From: Clostridiales bacterium
GTDB taxonomy: Bacteria > Bacillota > Clostridia > Saccharofermentanales > Saccharofermentanaceae
DNA length: 64,000 nt
NCBI GenBank assembly: GCA_017620475.1
Contig: JAFZQI010000003.1
Span: forward strand, 1 to 64,000
Direction of reading: 5' to 3'
Position 1 is the stretch's first letter; each line of letters begins with the position of its first letter. A program made the position numbers and the translations under genes. Of this stretch, positions 11,201 to 20,500 are shown one piece after another. The notes beneath the pieces are model-generated. The model made no database searches. It was not told the DNA's origin and saw nothing but the letters and a program-made list of their open reading frames with translations.

Positions 11201-12777
11201 CTCGAGGTGAGGGTATACTTATATAACCTCTCATTGTTATCATTTGTTGACCATATTCCATTATGATTGACAATCAGTTGCAGGTCATGATTGCTCGTTA
11301 CGCTTGCGATCGGGTTTTGAACAATGCTGTATTGCACGGTTCCTATAGCACCCATGTATGAAATTCGGATCTCATGCGTTTCTCCTGCTTGCCAATGACG
11401 GTTGTACTGATTATCCAAACACTCTATCAGCAAAGCCTCTCCGGAACTTGCACTGATTTCTTCCGCTGTTCCGACCAGATCAGCACTTCCATCTTTGAAC
11501 TTAATCGTGAACACCATGTCAGGATCTGCGGAGAAAGCATAGAAGTGGTTATCTGTAAGCGAATACTCAGTATAGATGTAATACATATAGAATGGCTCGC
11601 CCAAGTCATTTACCCAGATTCCGTTTGTGTTTTCCACAACAGAGATGTTTCCATTACTCGTAATACTCTCTATTGGGCTCTCATCAATGACAAAGCCCAC
11701 AGAGCCCACGCAGCCCAAATACGAGACACCGATTTCATAACGATTACCGGCATGCCAGTGTTCAGTGTACTGATTCTCCCAATCAATGAATTCAAGGCCA
11801 ATTCCCGTATTATCAATGATCTGTTTTGCGGTTCCGACGGTATCCGGTCGATCGTCCTTATACTTGATCGTAAATACCATCTCCGGAGCAGGTCCAAGTT
11901 CGTAATAAACTATATCATCACTCCATCTTTTGCAAGCTGTGTAATAATAGTAATAACAATCATCTGGTGATGCAGTATAAAAATACCCATTTGTATTCTC
12001 GGTTATATGAAGATCTGCGGCAACAGTAACACTTTCAACGGGTGATTCATCCACGACCACATCTACTGTTCCTTTCGCTCCCTTATAAGAAACAGTGATT
12101 TCATAGCTCTCACCGGTTACCCAAGGAACGCCATTAACATAATTCTTTACGGAGAAGGAAAGAGCCGTACCGGTACTTTCATAGATCTCCTTCGTTGTTC
12201 CTGAAATCTGACTTCCGTCCTTATATTTTATGGTGAAAACCATATCCGGATCATCAATAAGCCATGTATATTGACCGTAGACGCCACTAGCTACATAATA
12301 GCGGAACTCCCACTCATCCTCTTCATTCTTGTCCCACATTCCATTAATATTCTCTATGACATGCAGCGTTGAGTTACAGGTGATACTCTCTACATCTGAT
12401 GAACTTTCGCCCAGAGCTTCTTCTGAGACTTCTACTGCAGGCGTCTGAACATCTTCGATCGTTTCCGGCAGTTCGATCGGCTCGGCCTCAGGTTCCGAAA
12501 TCACATCTTCGGCTTCCGGTTCAACAGCAACTGGTTCAACAACTTCCGTTTCAACAACTTCCGTTTCAACAGCAACCGGCTCTTCGACAGAATCCGGTTC
12601 TTCAGCAGCAGTTTCTTCAACTATCTGTTCTTCAGCAGTGGTTTCTACTATCGGTTCTACTACCGGTTCTTCTTCCGGTCCGTCGTTATCCGCCCGGATA
12701 TAGGCCGGTACGCTTCCAAAGACCATGGCCAGGCACACTGCGGTTGCTACAAAACGTCTCAGAGAATCATTCTTCAT
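8278..12777 (-). CDS. Secreted modular repeat protein with FN3 domains, 1499 aa
   Basis: The start is the ATG at 12777, preceded by GGGGGTGTGTCTG. The open frame extends upstream to 12840, but that part overlaps the promoter. Domains in order: signal peptide (MKNDSLRRFVATAVCLAM..., cleavage near YIRA), a Glu/Val/Pro-rich linker of about 90 residues, about seven ~115-residue modules (PDMVFTIKYKD, GTAEEI, HWxAGxTYEI, VSYLG), a diverged module, and three pairs of FN3-like domains. In each pair the first domain carries PKSGVTM and SCSHTGL, the second ASGADRYNIYRS and YYYKVRAYKK. The protein ends SGKKG with no LPXTG motif or membrane anchor, so attachment to the cell is unexplained. Neighbouring genes encode paralogues with the same plan. 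Surface or matrix function is inferred. Confidence 0.87.
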   Translation of the reverse strand: MKNDSLRRFVATAVCLAMVFGSVPAYIRADNDGPEEEPVVEPIVETTAEEQIVEETAAEEPDSVEEPVAVETEVVETEVVEPVAVEPEAEDVISEPEAEPIELPETIEDVQTPAVEVSEEALGESSSDVESITCNSTLHVIENINGMWDKNEEDEWEFRYYVASGVYGQYTWLIDDPDMVFTIKYKDGSQISGTTKEIYESTGTALSFSVKNYVNGVPWVTGESYEITVSYKGAKGTVDVVVDESPVESVTVAADLHITENTNGYFYTASPDDCYYYYYTACKRWSDDIVYYELGPAPEMVFTIKYKDDRPDTVGTAKQIIDNTGIGLEFIDWENQYTEHWHAGNRYEIGVSYLGCVGSVGFVIDESPIESITSNGNISVVENTNGIWVNDLGEPFYMYYIYTEYSLTDNHFYAFSADPDMVFTIKFKDGSADLVGTAEEISASSGEALLIECLDNQYNRHWQAGETHEIRISYMGAIGTVQYSIVQNPIASVTSNHDLQLIVNHNGIWSTNDNNERLYKYTLTSSKKASDGKWVPYLVDDPDMIFTIKYNDDRPDVVGTTEEIYLATGEFFSFGAYEVGYGSQWEAGKTYELPMTYMGYEGAVTVKVVESPIESISCQDQFQIAEGTNGIWTTNNGQRFFEYRIWQDEWSDGVKYTRFLVDPDALFTVKYKDESPDLVGTAAEIFEQTGVLLEFSYLDDQFTTQWVAGNTYQIEVSYLGCSKTIDITIEPDLIESFEIEGPIHIDVTALTYMNFGQWIQRSNGEWFFEYKVPNPNFTVTYKDGTVVTASGSFDLYSATGYWATLDYNQYENHWYPGNTYRIDCLFLGKVYPLDIVIEESPINDVVIAPTSFTIQAGTHCYTRTSTIWDETTHSQKEVTWNYYAPELIFEGTRCTIYGDGFTESYAHVHFEDDTPRGIFYDPYSDQSYSNQWGIGEHAFYLYYKGYTLVIPVTIVEEDPVPMAISDFNVSPKSGVTMTLSWGAYAGAASYDVWYCMEGNRFAVAKSTGPSQTSCSHTGLWAGKQYTYYIVANDSAGNPIAKSEMKSVVALATPTLNTAAMAAGGIALDWSKASGADRYNIYRSATKTGKYEYVTSVQGTEEYTDTTVESGKSYYYKVRAYKKIDGVVYYGGYSDSAGTNYAEVPNLNAVPKSGVTMTLSWGAVSGVYSYEVWASEDGEEFTLAKTTGAKQTSCSHTGLHAGMRYFYYIVAKNSSGKILAISATASAVALATPILNEAELTMDGISLTWSKASGADRYNIYRSTTENGKYDYIESVQKVEYYMDSSAEAGKTYYYKVRAYKKVDGKVYYGGYSNAVSKTYATVSNLSVAPKSGVTMTLSWGAVSGIYSYEVWYAADGDDFLLAKTVGKNQTSCSHTGLRAGKRYSYYILAKDIEGNTIAVSEVKMAVALATPTLDSATGTSTGVKLSWSKASGADRYNIYRSTSENGTYEYIASVQGAEAYVDTTAASGTTYYYKVRAYKKVDGKTYYSGYSSAISGKKG

Positions 12778-12811
12778 CAGACACACCCCCAACCCAAAAA
12801 CTGATACTATC

Positions 12812-12840
12812 AGCATATCTAAGCCGCATTTCAGATTCAA
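12812..12840 (-). promoter_or_regulatory. Vegetative promoter of the 1499-aa repeat gene
   Basis: On the minus strand TTGAAT (12840-12835), a 17-base spacer and TATGCT (12817-12812) lie 35 bases before the ATG at 12777. This argues against the longer reading frame starting at 12840. The arrangement matches the promoters at 7073 and 22382. Confidence 0.7.
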
Positions 12841-13081
12841 TAAAGTCCAAATCTTTTTAACAATTTGTTCAATAAATCAACGAACAAAAGAGCAAAAACC
12901 TTCTTCTATGCATTGACGGTCATCTATCCTGTCTCTCGTATTCTTTTACACAAATGAAATAAAAATACATTTAATCTTGAACAAATTTGTGCCACAATAT
13001 AGTTAGTGAGAAAGCGCGCAGACCGAAAGATGAGAAAGCGCAGTTCTGCGGAGGAATGCCCGCCAAAGTTGAGGGATTGAG

Positions 13082-14470
13082 ATGAAAAGAGGAAGTATGA
13101 TGATCCGTGCCTGTGCGGTTGCCGCTTTTTTAGCGGTGGCGATCGGTATTGCTTTTTTCTCCATGTTCTCTCCCCACATTCCGCTAAAAGCAATCCCAGT
13201 AAAAAAACAAGAAAAAACCAAACTGGCTATCGCTGGACAGGCAAACCAAGCCACCCCGGAAACAGTTCTTTTCACAACGGAAATGGATAACTATGGAGGC
13301 GCTGTCTCCGAGTATAAGCTCACCCTTATTGATACGGATCTGAACCGTTTCGTCAGTTCGATGGAGGAGTTAACAATGGAAGGGACAACCGTCTCCATAC
13401 CTCTCGATTCTTCGGTTTCAGAGCTGTCCTGCATCTCGGTACTTATTACCGATAAGCCTTATCGGGATGGATCGGCACGGATCCTCGATTATTCCGTTAC
13501 CGCCTCCGAAGACAGTAACGAACTGCCCCGGGTCAGTTTTATCCTGCCCTCATCGCTGAATGTAAACTTCTGGGGAATCGATTTCCACGTTTATCTAGTG
13601 GCGGAGAACCGATACTACGGGTCAAAATCGGATTATGCGAGTGAACCGCAGGAAGTATTCATGCCGAAGGCGGATATCACACAGGTGGAATCTGTTCTTG
13701 GCGGAGTGGAGCTTCACTGGAGCCGGATGAACAACTATCGCAGGTTCAACATCTATCGCGCTGACAGTGCAGATGGCGAATATGTTTATCTTGCAAGTGT
13801 GGTGGATCGGACGAATTCTTTCCTGGATACGACGGCCGACAGCGGGAAATGCTACTATTACAAGATCCGTCCGTATATTAAGGCAGATGGAAGAACGACC
13901 TACGCCGGCTGGTCGGATGCCAGTGCGATCACGGTACAGTCCGTTCTCTCTTTGCTGGCCATTCCCGGAAACGGCCTAACGATGGATCTTTCCTGGACAG
14001 CGGTCGATGGCGCCCAGAGTTATGAGATCTACCGCTCCATGGAGCCGGCCGGGCCGTACACGCTTCTTGATACCACCACCGCCTGTTCGATAACGGATAC
14101 GGATCTTGTGGAAGGCACCCGCTACTATTACAAAGTGCGGGCTGTGATCTCAGAGAACGGCGCGGCCCGATATAGTAAAGAGGCGTATGCAACGGCCGTG
14201 GCTTTGGAAACGCCGTCAATTGAATCGATTCGGTATTCGCCCGAAGGTGGCGTGACCATTTTTTGGACGGAAGTGGAGAACGCCGACCGGTATAAAGTGC
14301 TTCGCGTCAACGGGAATAAGTACGAACATGTCGCAAGCGTTTCGGCCGATACGCTAACATTTACAGATCCGAACGGAAAACCGGGAAGTGTGTACATCGT
14401 CTGCGCATATAAAAAGATCGGTGGTGCGAGATATTACGGAGGGCTTTCGAATCCGGCAGCTGTCGGATAA
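13082..14470 (+). CDS. Membrane-anchored FN3-repeat protein, 462 aa
   Basis: An N-terminal hydrophobic segment (residues ~7-30, ACAVAAFLAVAIGIAFFSMF) without a clear cleavage site suggests an uncleaved anchor or signal peptide. A ~120-residue beta-rich domain follows, then three FN3-like domains sharing FNIYRADSADGEY, CYYYKIRPY and YYYKVRAV motifs with the giant secreted proteins on either side. It lacks their ~115-residue modules. The start at 13082 follows GAGGGATTGAG. ATGs at 13097 and 13100 behind AGAGGA are alternatives. It is on the opposite strand to the giant genes. Given the shared domains it may interact with or display them, which is inference. Confidence 0.8.
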   Translation: MKRGSMMIRACAVAAFLAVAIGIAFFSMFSPHIPLKAIPVKKQEKTKLAIAGQANQATPETVLFTTEMDNYGGAVSEYKLTLIDTDLNRFVSSMEELTMEGTTVSIPLDSSVSELSCISVLITDKPYRDGSARILDYSVTASEDSNELPRVSFILPSSLNVNFWGIDFHVYLVAENRYYGSKSDYASEPQEVFMPKADITQVESVLGGVELHWSRMNNYRRFNIYRADSADGEYVYLASVVDRTNSFLDTTADSGKCYYYKIRPYIKADGRTTYAGWSDASAITVQSVLSLLAIPGNGLTMDLSWTAVDGAQSYEIYRSMEPAGPYTLLDTTTACSITDTDLVEGTRYYYKVRAVISENGAARYSKEAYATAVALETPSIESIRYSPEGGVTIFWTEVENADRYKVLRVNGNKYEHVASVSADTLTFTDPNGKPGSVYIVCAYKKIGGARYYGGLSNPAAVG

Positions 14471-14532
14471 TCAAATTCCACGTCGTACCGGAAAAGAATC
14501 TGCGGACATGACCTGAATCATAAAACAAAAGA

Positions 14533-14568
14533 GAAGCCGGAGTTTGATTTCTCCGGCCTCACATTTTT
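14533..14568 (+). terminator. Rho-independent terminator after the 13082 gene
   Basis: GCCGGAG (14536-14542) pairs with CTCCGGC (14551-14557), followed by CTCACATTTTT on the plus strand, 65 bases beyond the stop codon. Confidence 0.7.
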
Positions 14569-14625
14569 AGTTTCTTTATCGGAAAGACAGTTCAGGATTC
14601 TTTCCGCTTCTTCTCGAAAAGCACC

Positions 14626-14650
14626 GGGACGATCCGGGCCGTCCCTTTTT
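14626..14650 (+). terminator. Second hairpin with T-run between convergent genes
   Basis: GGGACG pairs with CGTCCC and is followed directly by TTTTT on the plus strand. On the minus strand it lies just past the stop of the 14667 gene, so it may serve both directions. It is flanked on both sides by the dispersed GAAAAGCAC motif. Confidence 0.6.
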
Positions 14651-14666
14651 GAAAAGCACTTGGGCG

Positions 14667-17462
14667 TCAGCCCTTCTTTCCGGATACGGCGTTGGAATAT
14701 CCACCGTAGTAAGTATTGCCGTCGACCTTCTTATAGGCTCTTACCTTATAGTAATAGGTCGTGCCGGACTTGGCAGAAGTATCGGTATAGGTCTCGGTTC
14801 CCTGTACGCTCGCCACATACTCATATGTGCCGTTCTTGCTTGTGGAACGATAGACGTTGTACCGGTCGGCTCCGCTGGCCTTGCTCCAGGAAAGCTTCAC
14901 GCCGGAACTTGTGCTGGTGGCGGAATTGAGAGTAGGTGTGGCCAGAGCCACAGCCGCCTTGACACCGGAGATCGCGATGATCTTTCCGCTGCTGTTTCTG
15001 GCAATGATCATGTAGCTGTAACGCTTGCCGGCGGCAAGTCCAGTATGCGAGCAGGATGTCTGGGACGAACCTGTGGACTTGGCGACCTTGAAGGAGCCTC
15101 CGTCTGCCTTAAACATTACATCATAGGAGTATGCTCCGGATACGCTTCCCCAGGAGATCGACATGGTTACTCCGCTCTTCGGAGTCACGCTCAGATTGGA
15201 AACAACGCGATACGTGACACTTCCGACATCGGAGTATTCGCCGTAGAAGGTCGTACCGTCGATCTTCTTGTACGCACATACCCGGTAATAGTACTTCTGA
15301 CCCGGAGTGGTATTCTTATCCACATAGGATTCTTTTCCCTGAACGCTGGCGATATACTCGAAAGGACCGCTCTCGCTTACCGTGCTTCTGTATACATTGT
15401 AACGGTCGGCTCCGCTGGCCTTACTCCAGGAAATAGAGATCGAACCATCCGCACGGAGCTGTGTGGCCGTCATGGCCGGAGAGGCAAGCGTCACGGCAGA
15501 CTTAACGGATGTGACGGCAATGGTGTTACCGGCACTGTTCTTTGCGAGCACTTTATAGCTGTACTTCTTTCCGGCGGTAAGACCTGTATGAGAAGTATAA
15601 GTCTGAGAAGAACCGCAGGACTTCGCCGTCTTAAAGCTGGTTCCGTCTGTTGAATACATCACGTCATAAGAAGCGGCACCGGGGATACTGCTCCATCCGA
15701 TCACCATTGTCACACCGCTCTTCGGTACCACATCAAAACTCGTGAAAGCCTGATATGTCACACTGCCCACATTGGAATACCCGCCGTAGTATGTGCTGAG
15801 CTCCCCTTTCTTATATGCTCTTACCTTATAGTAGTATTTCTGTCCGGCTTTTACCGTGGTATCTACAGTTGACTGCGCGTCCTTAACGCTCTTTACAAAC
15901 GAATAGGTTCCGTTCTGGGATGTAGACCGGTAGATGTTATATCCGTCAGCACCTGTGCATGCACTCCAGGAAAGGGAGACACCTTTATTCGTAACAGATG
16001 CGCTCTTCAGTGTCGGTTTCGCCAGAGCCACAGCCGGAATCAGGGTTTTCGAATAAGCAATCTCGGTTCCCTGGCTATCCTTCGCCACCAATCCAAAAGA
16101 ATTGATAGTTCCTGCCGTAAGTCCTGTGATCGAGCAGGATGTCTGATCCTTACCCAACGTTTTGAGAACGGTTACCACTGCTGATGTGGTCCCCCATTCC
16201 CCCGTTACCCCATAGACTTCATAGGAGGCGGCACCATTCACCTTACTCCAGGAAAGCGACATCGTCACACCGCTCTTGGGTTCCACGGAGAAATTATCGA
16301 AATACTTATAAACATTAACAGGAACCGTAAATTCATATCCCTGATAATATACGTAGAATTTGTGCGCACCCAGCCCCCATGCTACATTTCTATCCTGGTC
16401 AGAACCGGAATTGATCAGCATCTCGAAGGCAGTAGTGCCCATCTGAAAATCAAAGTAAAAACTTTCTGGAGATTTACCCGAAGTCTTATAGTATACAGTA
16501 CCTACATGACCTTGAAGGATACTGGCTATATCGTATTGAAAACACTCGGCAGCTTCAGTAACCTCAACTCCATCATAATCATAATCATAGTACTGATACA
16601 TATATCCACAGGTTCCCTGGAGAACACTGTACACGGGGTTATCGAGATCAACACGCTTGATCGGACTCTCTGTGATATTGATATTCACATTATAGGTTTT
16701 CCCGGCAACATTAAATCTTGCCGGATAGGTGTTCCCCGGGTACCAGTGCGTGTCCCCATCCTGATCCATGAAGTAGGTCACCCCATATCCGGTCTTTTCA
16801 AAAGCATCATCAATTCCAGTTGCAACAACCTTGGATCCGTCTTTATAGGTGAATGTTAATTTCGCCTTTTGCGGGAAGAAATACCGATAGTACATCTTTC
16901 CGTTTGGATCTTTATCCCACATGCCGACACAATCATCTGTGACATCGATCGTCAATGTACTTGCGAAAGTGACACTCGAAATCGGGCACTCATCGATGAT
17001 GATCTTCATTGTGCCTTTACCATCAAGATAGGATACATTGATATCATAGGAGCCGCCCGCTACCCAATGCGTCGATTCCTGCGGTTCTTTCGCTTCAAAC
17101 TTTAACGCAATACCGGTTTTCTCACAGATCTGCTGCGCGGTTCCCACCAGGTCGGCTCTTCCGTCATTGTATTTGATCGTAAACACGATATCTTCATTGT
17201 TATAGATCTCGGTCCACTCTAAATCTTCGAGCCAGTTCACTCTGAAGCAATAATAGGCATAATAGTTCTGTCCTTTTTTATCACACTCCAAAGAAGAAGT
17301 CTGATACTCAGCGATGTGAGCGTTGCGGCTGCTCGTGATGCTCTTGATCGTCGTTGAGGCCGGTGCAGACGATGCAGAAACGCGGCGGATCGCCGCATAA
17401 CCACCGACGGCCAGAACTGCACTGAGCACGGTCACAGCCAGTTTCCGAATAGATACTCTCAT
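14667..17462 (-). CDS. Secreted modular repeat protein, short member, 931 aa
   Basis: This is a third paralogue. Residues 1-31 form a signal peptide of a different type from its neighbours (MRVSIRKLAVTVLSAVLAVG...). It is followed by about three ~115-residue modules, a diverged module near residue 300, and three FN3-like pairs with PKSGVTM and ASGADRYN(I/V)YRST signatures. It ends SGKKG like the 1499-aa paralogue. The ATG at 17462 has an ideal GGAGG site 7 bases upstream. The stop of the 17544 gene on the same strand is only 82 bases upstream and no clear terminator lies between, so the two may share a transcript. No anchor motif is seen. Confidence 0.87.
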   Translation of the reverse strand: MRVSIRKLAVTVLSAVLAVGGYAAIRRVSASSAPASTTIKSITSSRNAHIAEYQTSSLECDKKGQNYYAYYCFRVNWLEDLEWTEIYNNEDIVFTIKYNDGRADLVGTAQQICEKTGIALKFEAKEPQESTHWVAGGSYDINVSYLDGKGTMKIIIDECPISSVTFASTLTIDVTDDCVGMWDKDPNGKMYYRYFFPQKAKLTFTYKDGSKVVATGIDDAFEKTGYGVTYFMDQDGDTHWYPGNTYPARFNVAGKTYNVNINITESPIKRVDLDNPVYSVLQGTCGYMYQYYDYDYDGVEVTEAAECFQYDIASILQGHVGTVYYKTSGKSPESFYFDFQMGTTAFEMLINSGSDQDRNVAWGLGAHKFYVYYQGYEFTVPVNVYKYFDNFSVEPKSGVTMSLSWSKVNGAASYEVYGVTGEWGTTSAVVTVLKTLGKDQTSCSITGLTAGTINSFGLVAKDSQGTEIAYSKTLIPAVALAKPTLKSASVTNKGVSLSWSACTGADGYNIYRSTSQNGTYSFVKSVKDAQSTVDTTVKAGQKYYYKVRAYKKGELSTYYGGYSNVGSVTYQAFTSFDVVPKSGVTMVIGWSSIPGAASYDVMYSTDGTSFKTAKSCGSSQTYTSHTGLTAGKKYSYKVLAKNSAGNTIAVTSVKSAVTLASPAMTATQLRADGSISISWSKASGADRYNVYRSTVSESGPFEYIASVQGKESYVDKNTTPGQKYYYRVCAYKKIDGTTFYGEYSDVGSVTYRVVSNLSVTPKSGVTMSISWGSVSGAYSYDVMFKADGGSFKVAKSTGSSQTSCSHTGLAAGKRYSYMIIARNSSGKIIAISGVKAAVALATPTLNSATSTSSGVKLSWSKASGADRYNVYRSTSKNGTYEYVASVQGTETYTDTSAKSGTTYYYKVRAYKKVDGNTYYGGYSNAVSGKKG

Positions 17463-17543
17463 TTTTATACCTCCGTCTTTCCAATAATCTTTTACTACTT
17501 AGACTACTTAACTCGCCGGATTTATTCCCCCGGAATCAAAAAT

Positions 17544-20500
17544 TCAGGATTTTTTTGCAGACAGGGCGTTAGAATATCCTCCGTAGTATACCACTCCATC
17601 GACACGCTTATAGGCTCTGACCTTGTAGTAGTAGGTCACGCCTGCTTCTACCTGAGTATCCGTGTAGTTCTCCACTTTCTGTACACTTGTGACATATTCA
17701 TATGTGCCGTTTTCGCTTGTACTTCTATAGATGTTGTAGCGATCCGCGCCACTGGCCTTGGTCCAGGAAAGTGCGATACCCTCTTCACTGCCTTCTGCCG
17801 AGGTAAGTGTCGGGGTTGCGAGAGCAACCGCCTTGACCTCATCCGAGATCGCAATGACATCACCGGCTTTGTTCTTCGCCACGATCATGTAGCTGTAACA
17901 TTTTCCGGCTGTAAGTCCCGTATGTGAGCAGGATGTCTGGCTCTTGCCCGTTGACTTGGCGAGTGTATACTCCCCGCCATCCACGGAATATAACACATCA
18001 TAAGTATAGACATCATCCACAGCCCCCCAGGCGAGCGTCATCGTCACGCCGCTCTTCGGAACCGCCTTCAGATTCGGAACCTTCTTCATTGTATACTCGG
18101 CACTAAGGGAATTGGAGTATCCGCCGTAGTAAACGATGCCGTCGATCTTCTTATAAGCTCTTACCTTATAGTAGTAGGTTGTACCGGAAGTTACCGCCGT
18201 ATCGGTATACGTTTCGGTCTTCTGGACACTAGTGATGTATTCATACGTACCGTTTTCGCTCGTACTTCTATAGATGTTATACCGGTCGGCACCGCTGGCC
18301 TTGGTCCAGGAAAGTACGATTCCGATGCCTTTGGACTCTGCAGAATTAAGTGTCGGAGTCGCAAGCGCCACGGCCTTCTTCTGCGAAGAGATCGCAAGCA
18401 CTCGTCCGTCCTTTGTCTTGGCCACGATATAATAGCTGTATCTCGTTCCTGCCGTAAGGCCGGTATGTGAGCACGAGGTCTGGGTCTTGCCGGTTTCTTT
18501 GACCTTGGCAAAAGCACTTCCGTCTGCGGCTGCCCATACTTCGTAAACGTATACTCCGTCCACGGCACTCCAGGAAAGAAGCATCGTCACACCGCTCTTC
18601 GGGGCAACATTCAGATTGGAGATCGTGGTATACGTCATTTCCGCGGCAACAGAATAACCTCCGTAGTATGTATTACCGTCGGCCTTCTTATACGCTCTTA
18701 CCTTGTAGTAATACTTCACATCCGGTTCTATGGCCGTATCGACGAAGGTTTCGGTCTTCTGTACACTTGCGATGTAGTCGAAAGGACCATCCTCCGAAGT
18801 GCTGCGGTAGATGTTATACCTGTCGGCACCGCTGGCCTTGCTCCAGGAAAGCTCGATTCCTTCCGGAACCATTGCCGTGCTGTTTATAACCGGTGTAGCA
18901 AGTGCCGCTGCCGATTTACAATCAGACTGCGCAATCAGATTATCTTCTGCATCATAGGCAAGAATAACGTACGTGTATATCGTTCCGGCCGTAAGTCCCG
19001 TGTGCGAACAGGAAGTCTGCGAGGCACCCGTCGTCTTAATCAGTTCGAACTGCTCAGCTGAGCCGGCAGCCGTTCCTTTCACCTCATATTTAACGGCACC
19101 TTCGAAAGCATCCCATCTGATCTGCATCGTGACTCCGCTCTTCGGAGCGACCGTGACTCCCGTGATCGTTCCGGGCTCGATAGTCTGCCTTTCTTCAATG
19201 GTAAACGGGATATGGATTATGTATCCTCGGTAGTAGAATACGAACTCATGTTCACCCACCTTCCATAGTGCGTGATAATCCTGACTCGTTACACCATGGG
19301 CCAGAAGTTCCGGGAATTCCGCATCCTCGTCATAACTGATAAAGAATGCATCCTCGCTGGAATCTTTATAGGTAATGACACAACTTGCGCCCTCCAGAAG
19401 CGGATGGACCTCATATCTGAGCCATTTCTTGATCGTTTCATTACCTTCGCCATCGTACACTGTGGTAGATGCAGGATAACAATACTCTCCTTCTTTGACC
19501 ACGAAGGATCCGGGATCAAGCACGATGCTTTCAATCGGACATTCCGGAATCGTAACATTAAAGGAAATCTCCTGATCACCGAACGTTCCTGTGACCTCAT
19601 GGGTTTCTCCGGGGTACCATGGTTCGACAAATTGATTATCGTCTCGAAGTTCCACTTCGTAGCCGGTCTTGTCATATAAGTCAGAGAACGAAGATGCCTC
19701 AACCGTTGTCCCGTCCTTATATGTCAGCACACAAGGCACATCCGGAATCTCGTAAATAATGAACGGCTCACCCTCAAAATCGAATGCCCAAAGGATAGTC
19801 TCGATATCATCCAGATCGACATAAACGGTATCTTCCACCGTAAGAACCATCTCCGGGACGACATCGATAATGACATCGATCAATCCGGCGGCACCCTGGA
19901 ATGTTACCGCTATCTTGTATGTCTTACCGGGCTTCCACGGATCTAGGGACTGACTCGTGATTTCGTAGAATTCAAGACTCTTTCCGGTTGCCAATGCAAT
20001 CTGTCCTGCCGTTCCGACCAGATCATCCCTTCCATCACGGTAATGAACCGTAAAGATCAGATCCGGTGCAGCTGCCGGATATTGATACTGAACACCATTA
20101 TTCTCATTACGGACCACTTCATACCAGTAATACTGATTGCCATCGGGCAGATCGAACCAATCGCCGCCTTCATTTTCCGAATAGTGAATGGCATTACTGC
20201 ACGTAATACTCTCGACTTCGCCCGGCACGATGGTCGCCTTGATCGTTGTTGAAATGCCCCGATACGAGACGACGATGTCTTTCGTGTCACCGGCTTTCCA
20301 GGACGGATCCTGGACCTCATCGTAGCTGAACTTCAAAGAGATACCTGTCTGTTCATAGATTTCTTCTGCCGTACCCACCAGGTCTTCACTTTCATCCCTG
20401 AAAGAAATGGTATAGACCAGATCCGGAGCATCTGCAAGGTAGGTATAATACTCTGTATCCGAGACCCACTGGACGCCCTTAACCCCGTACTTACAAACGA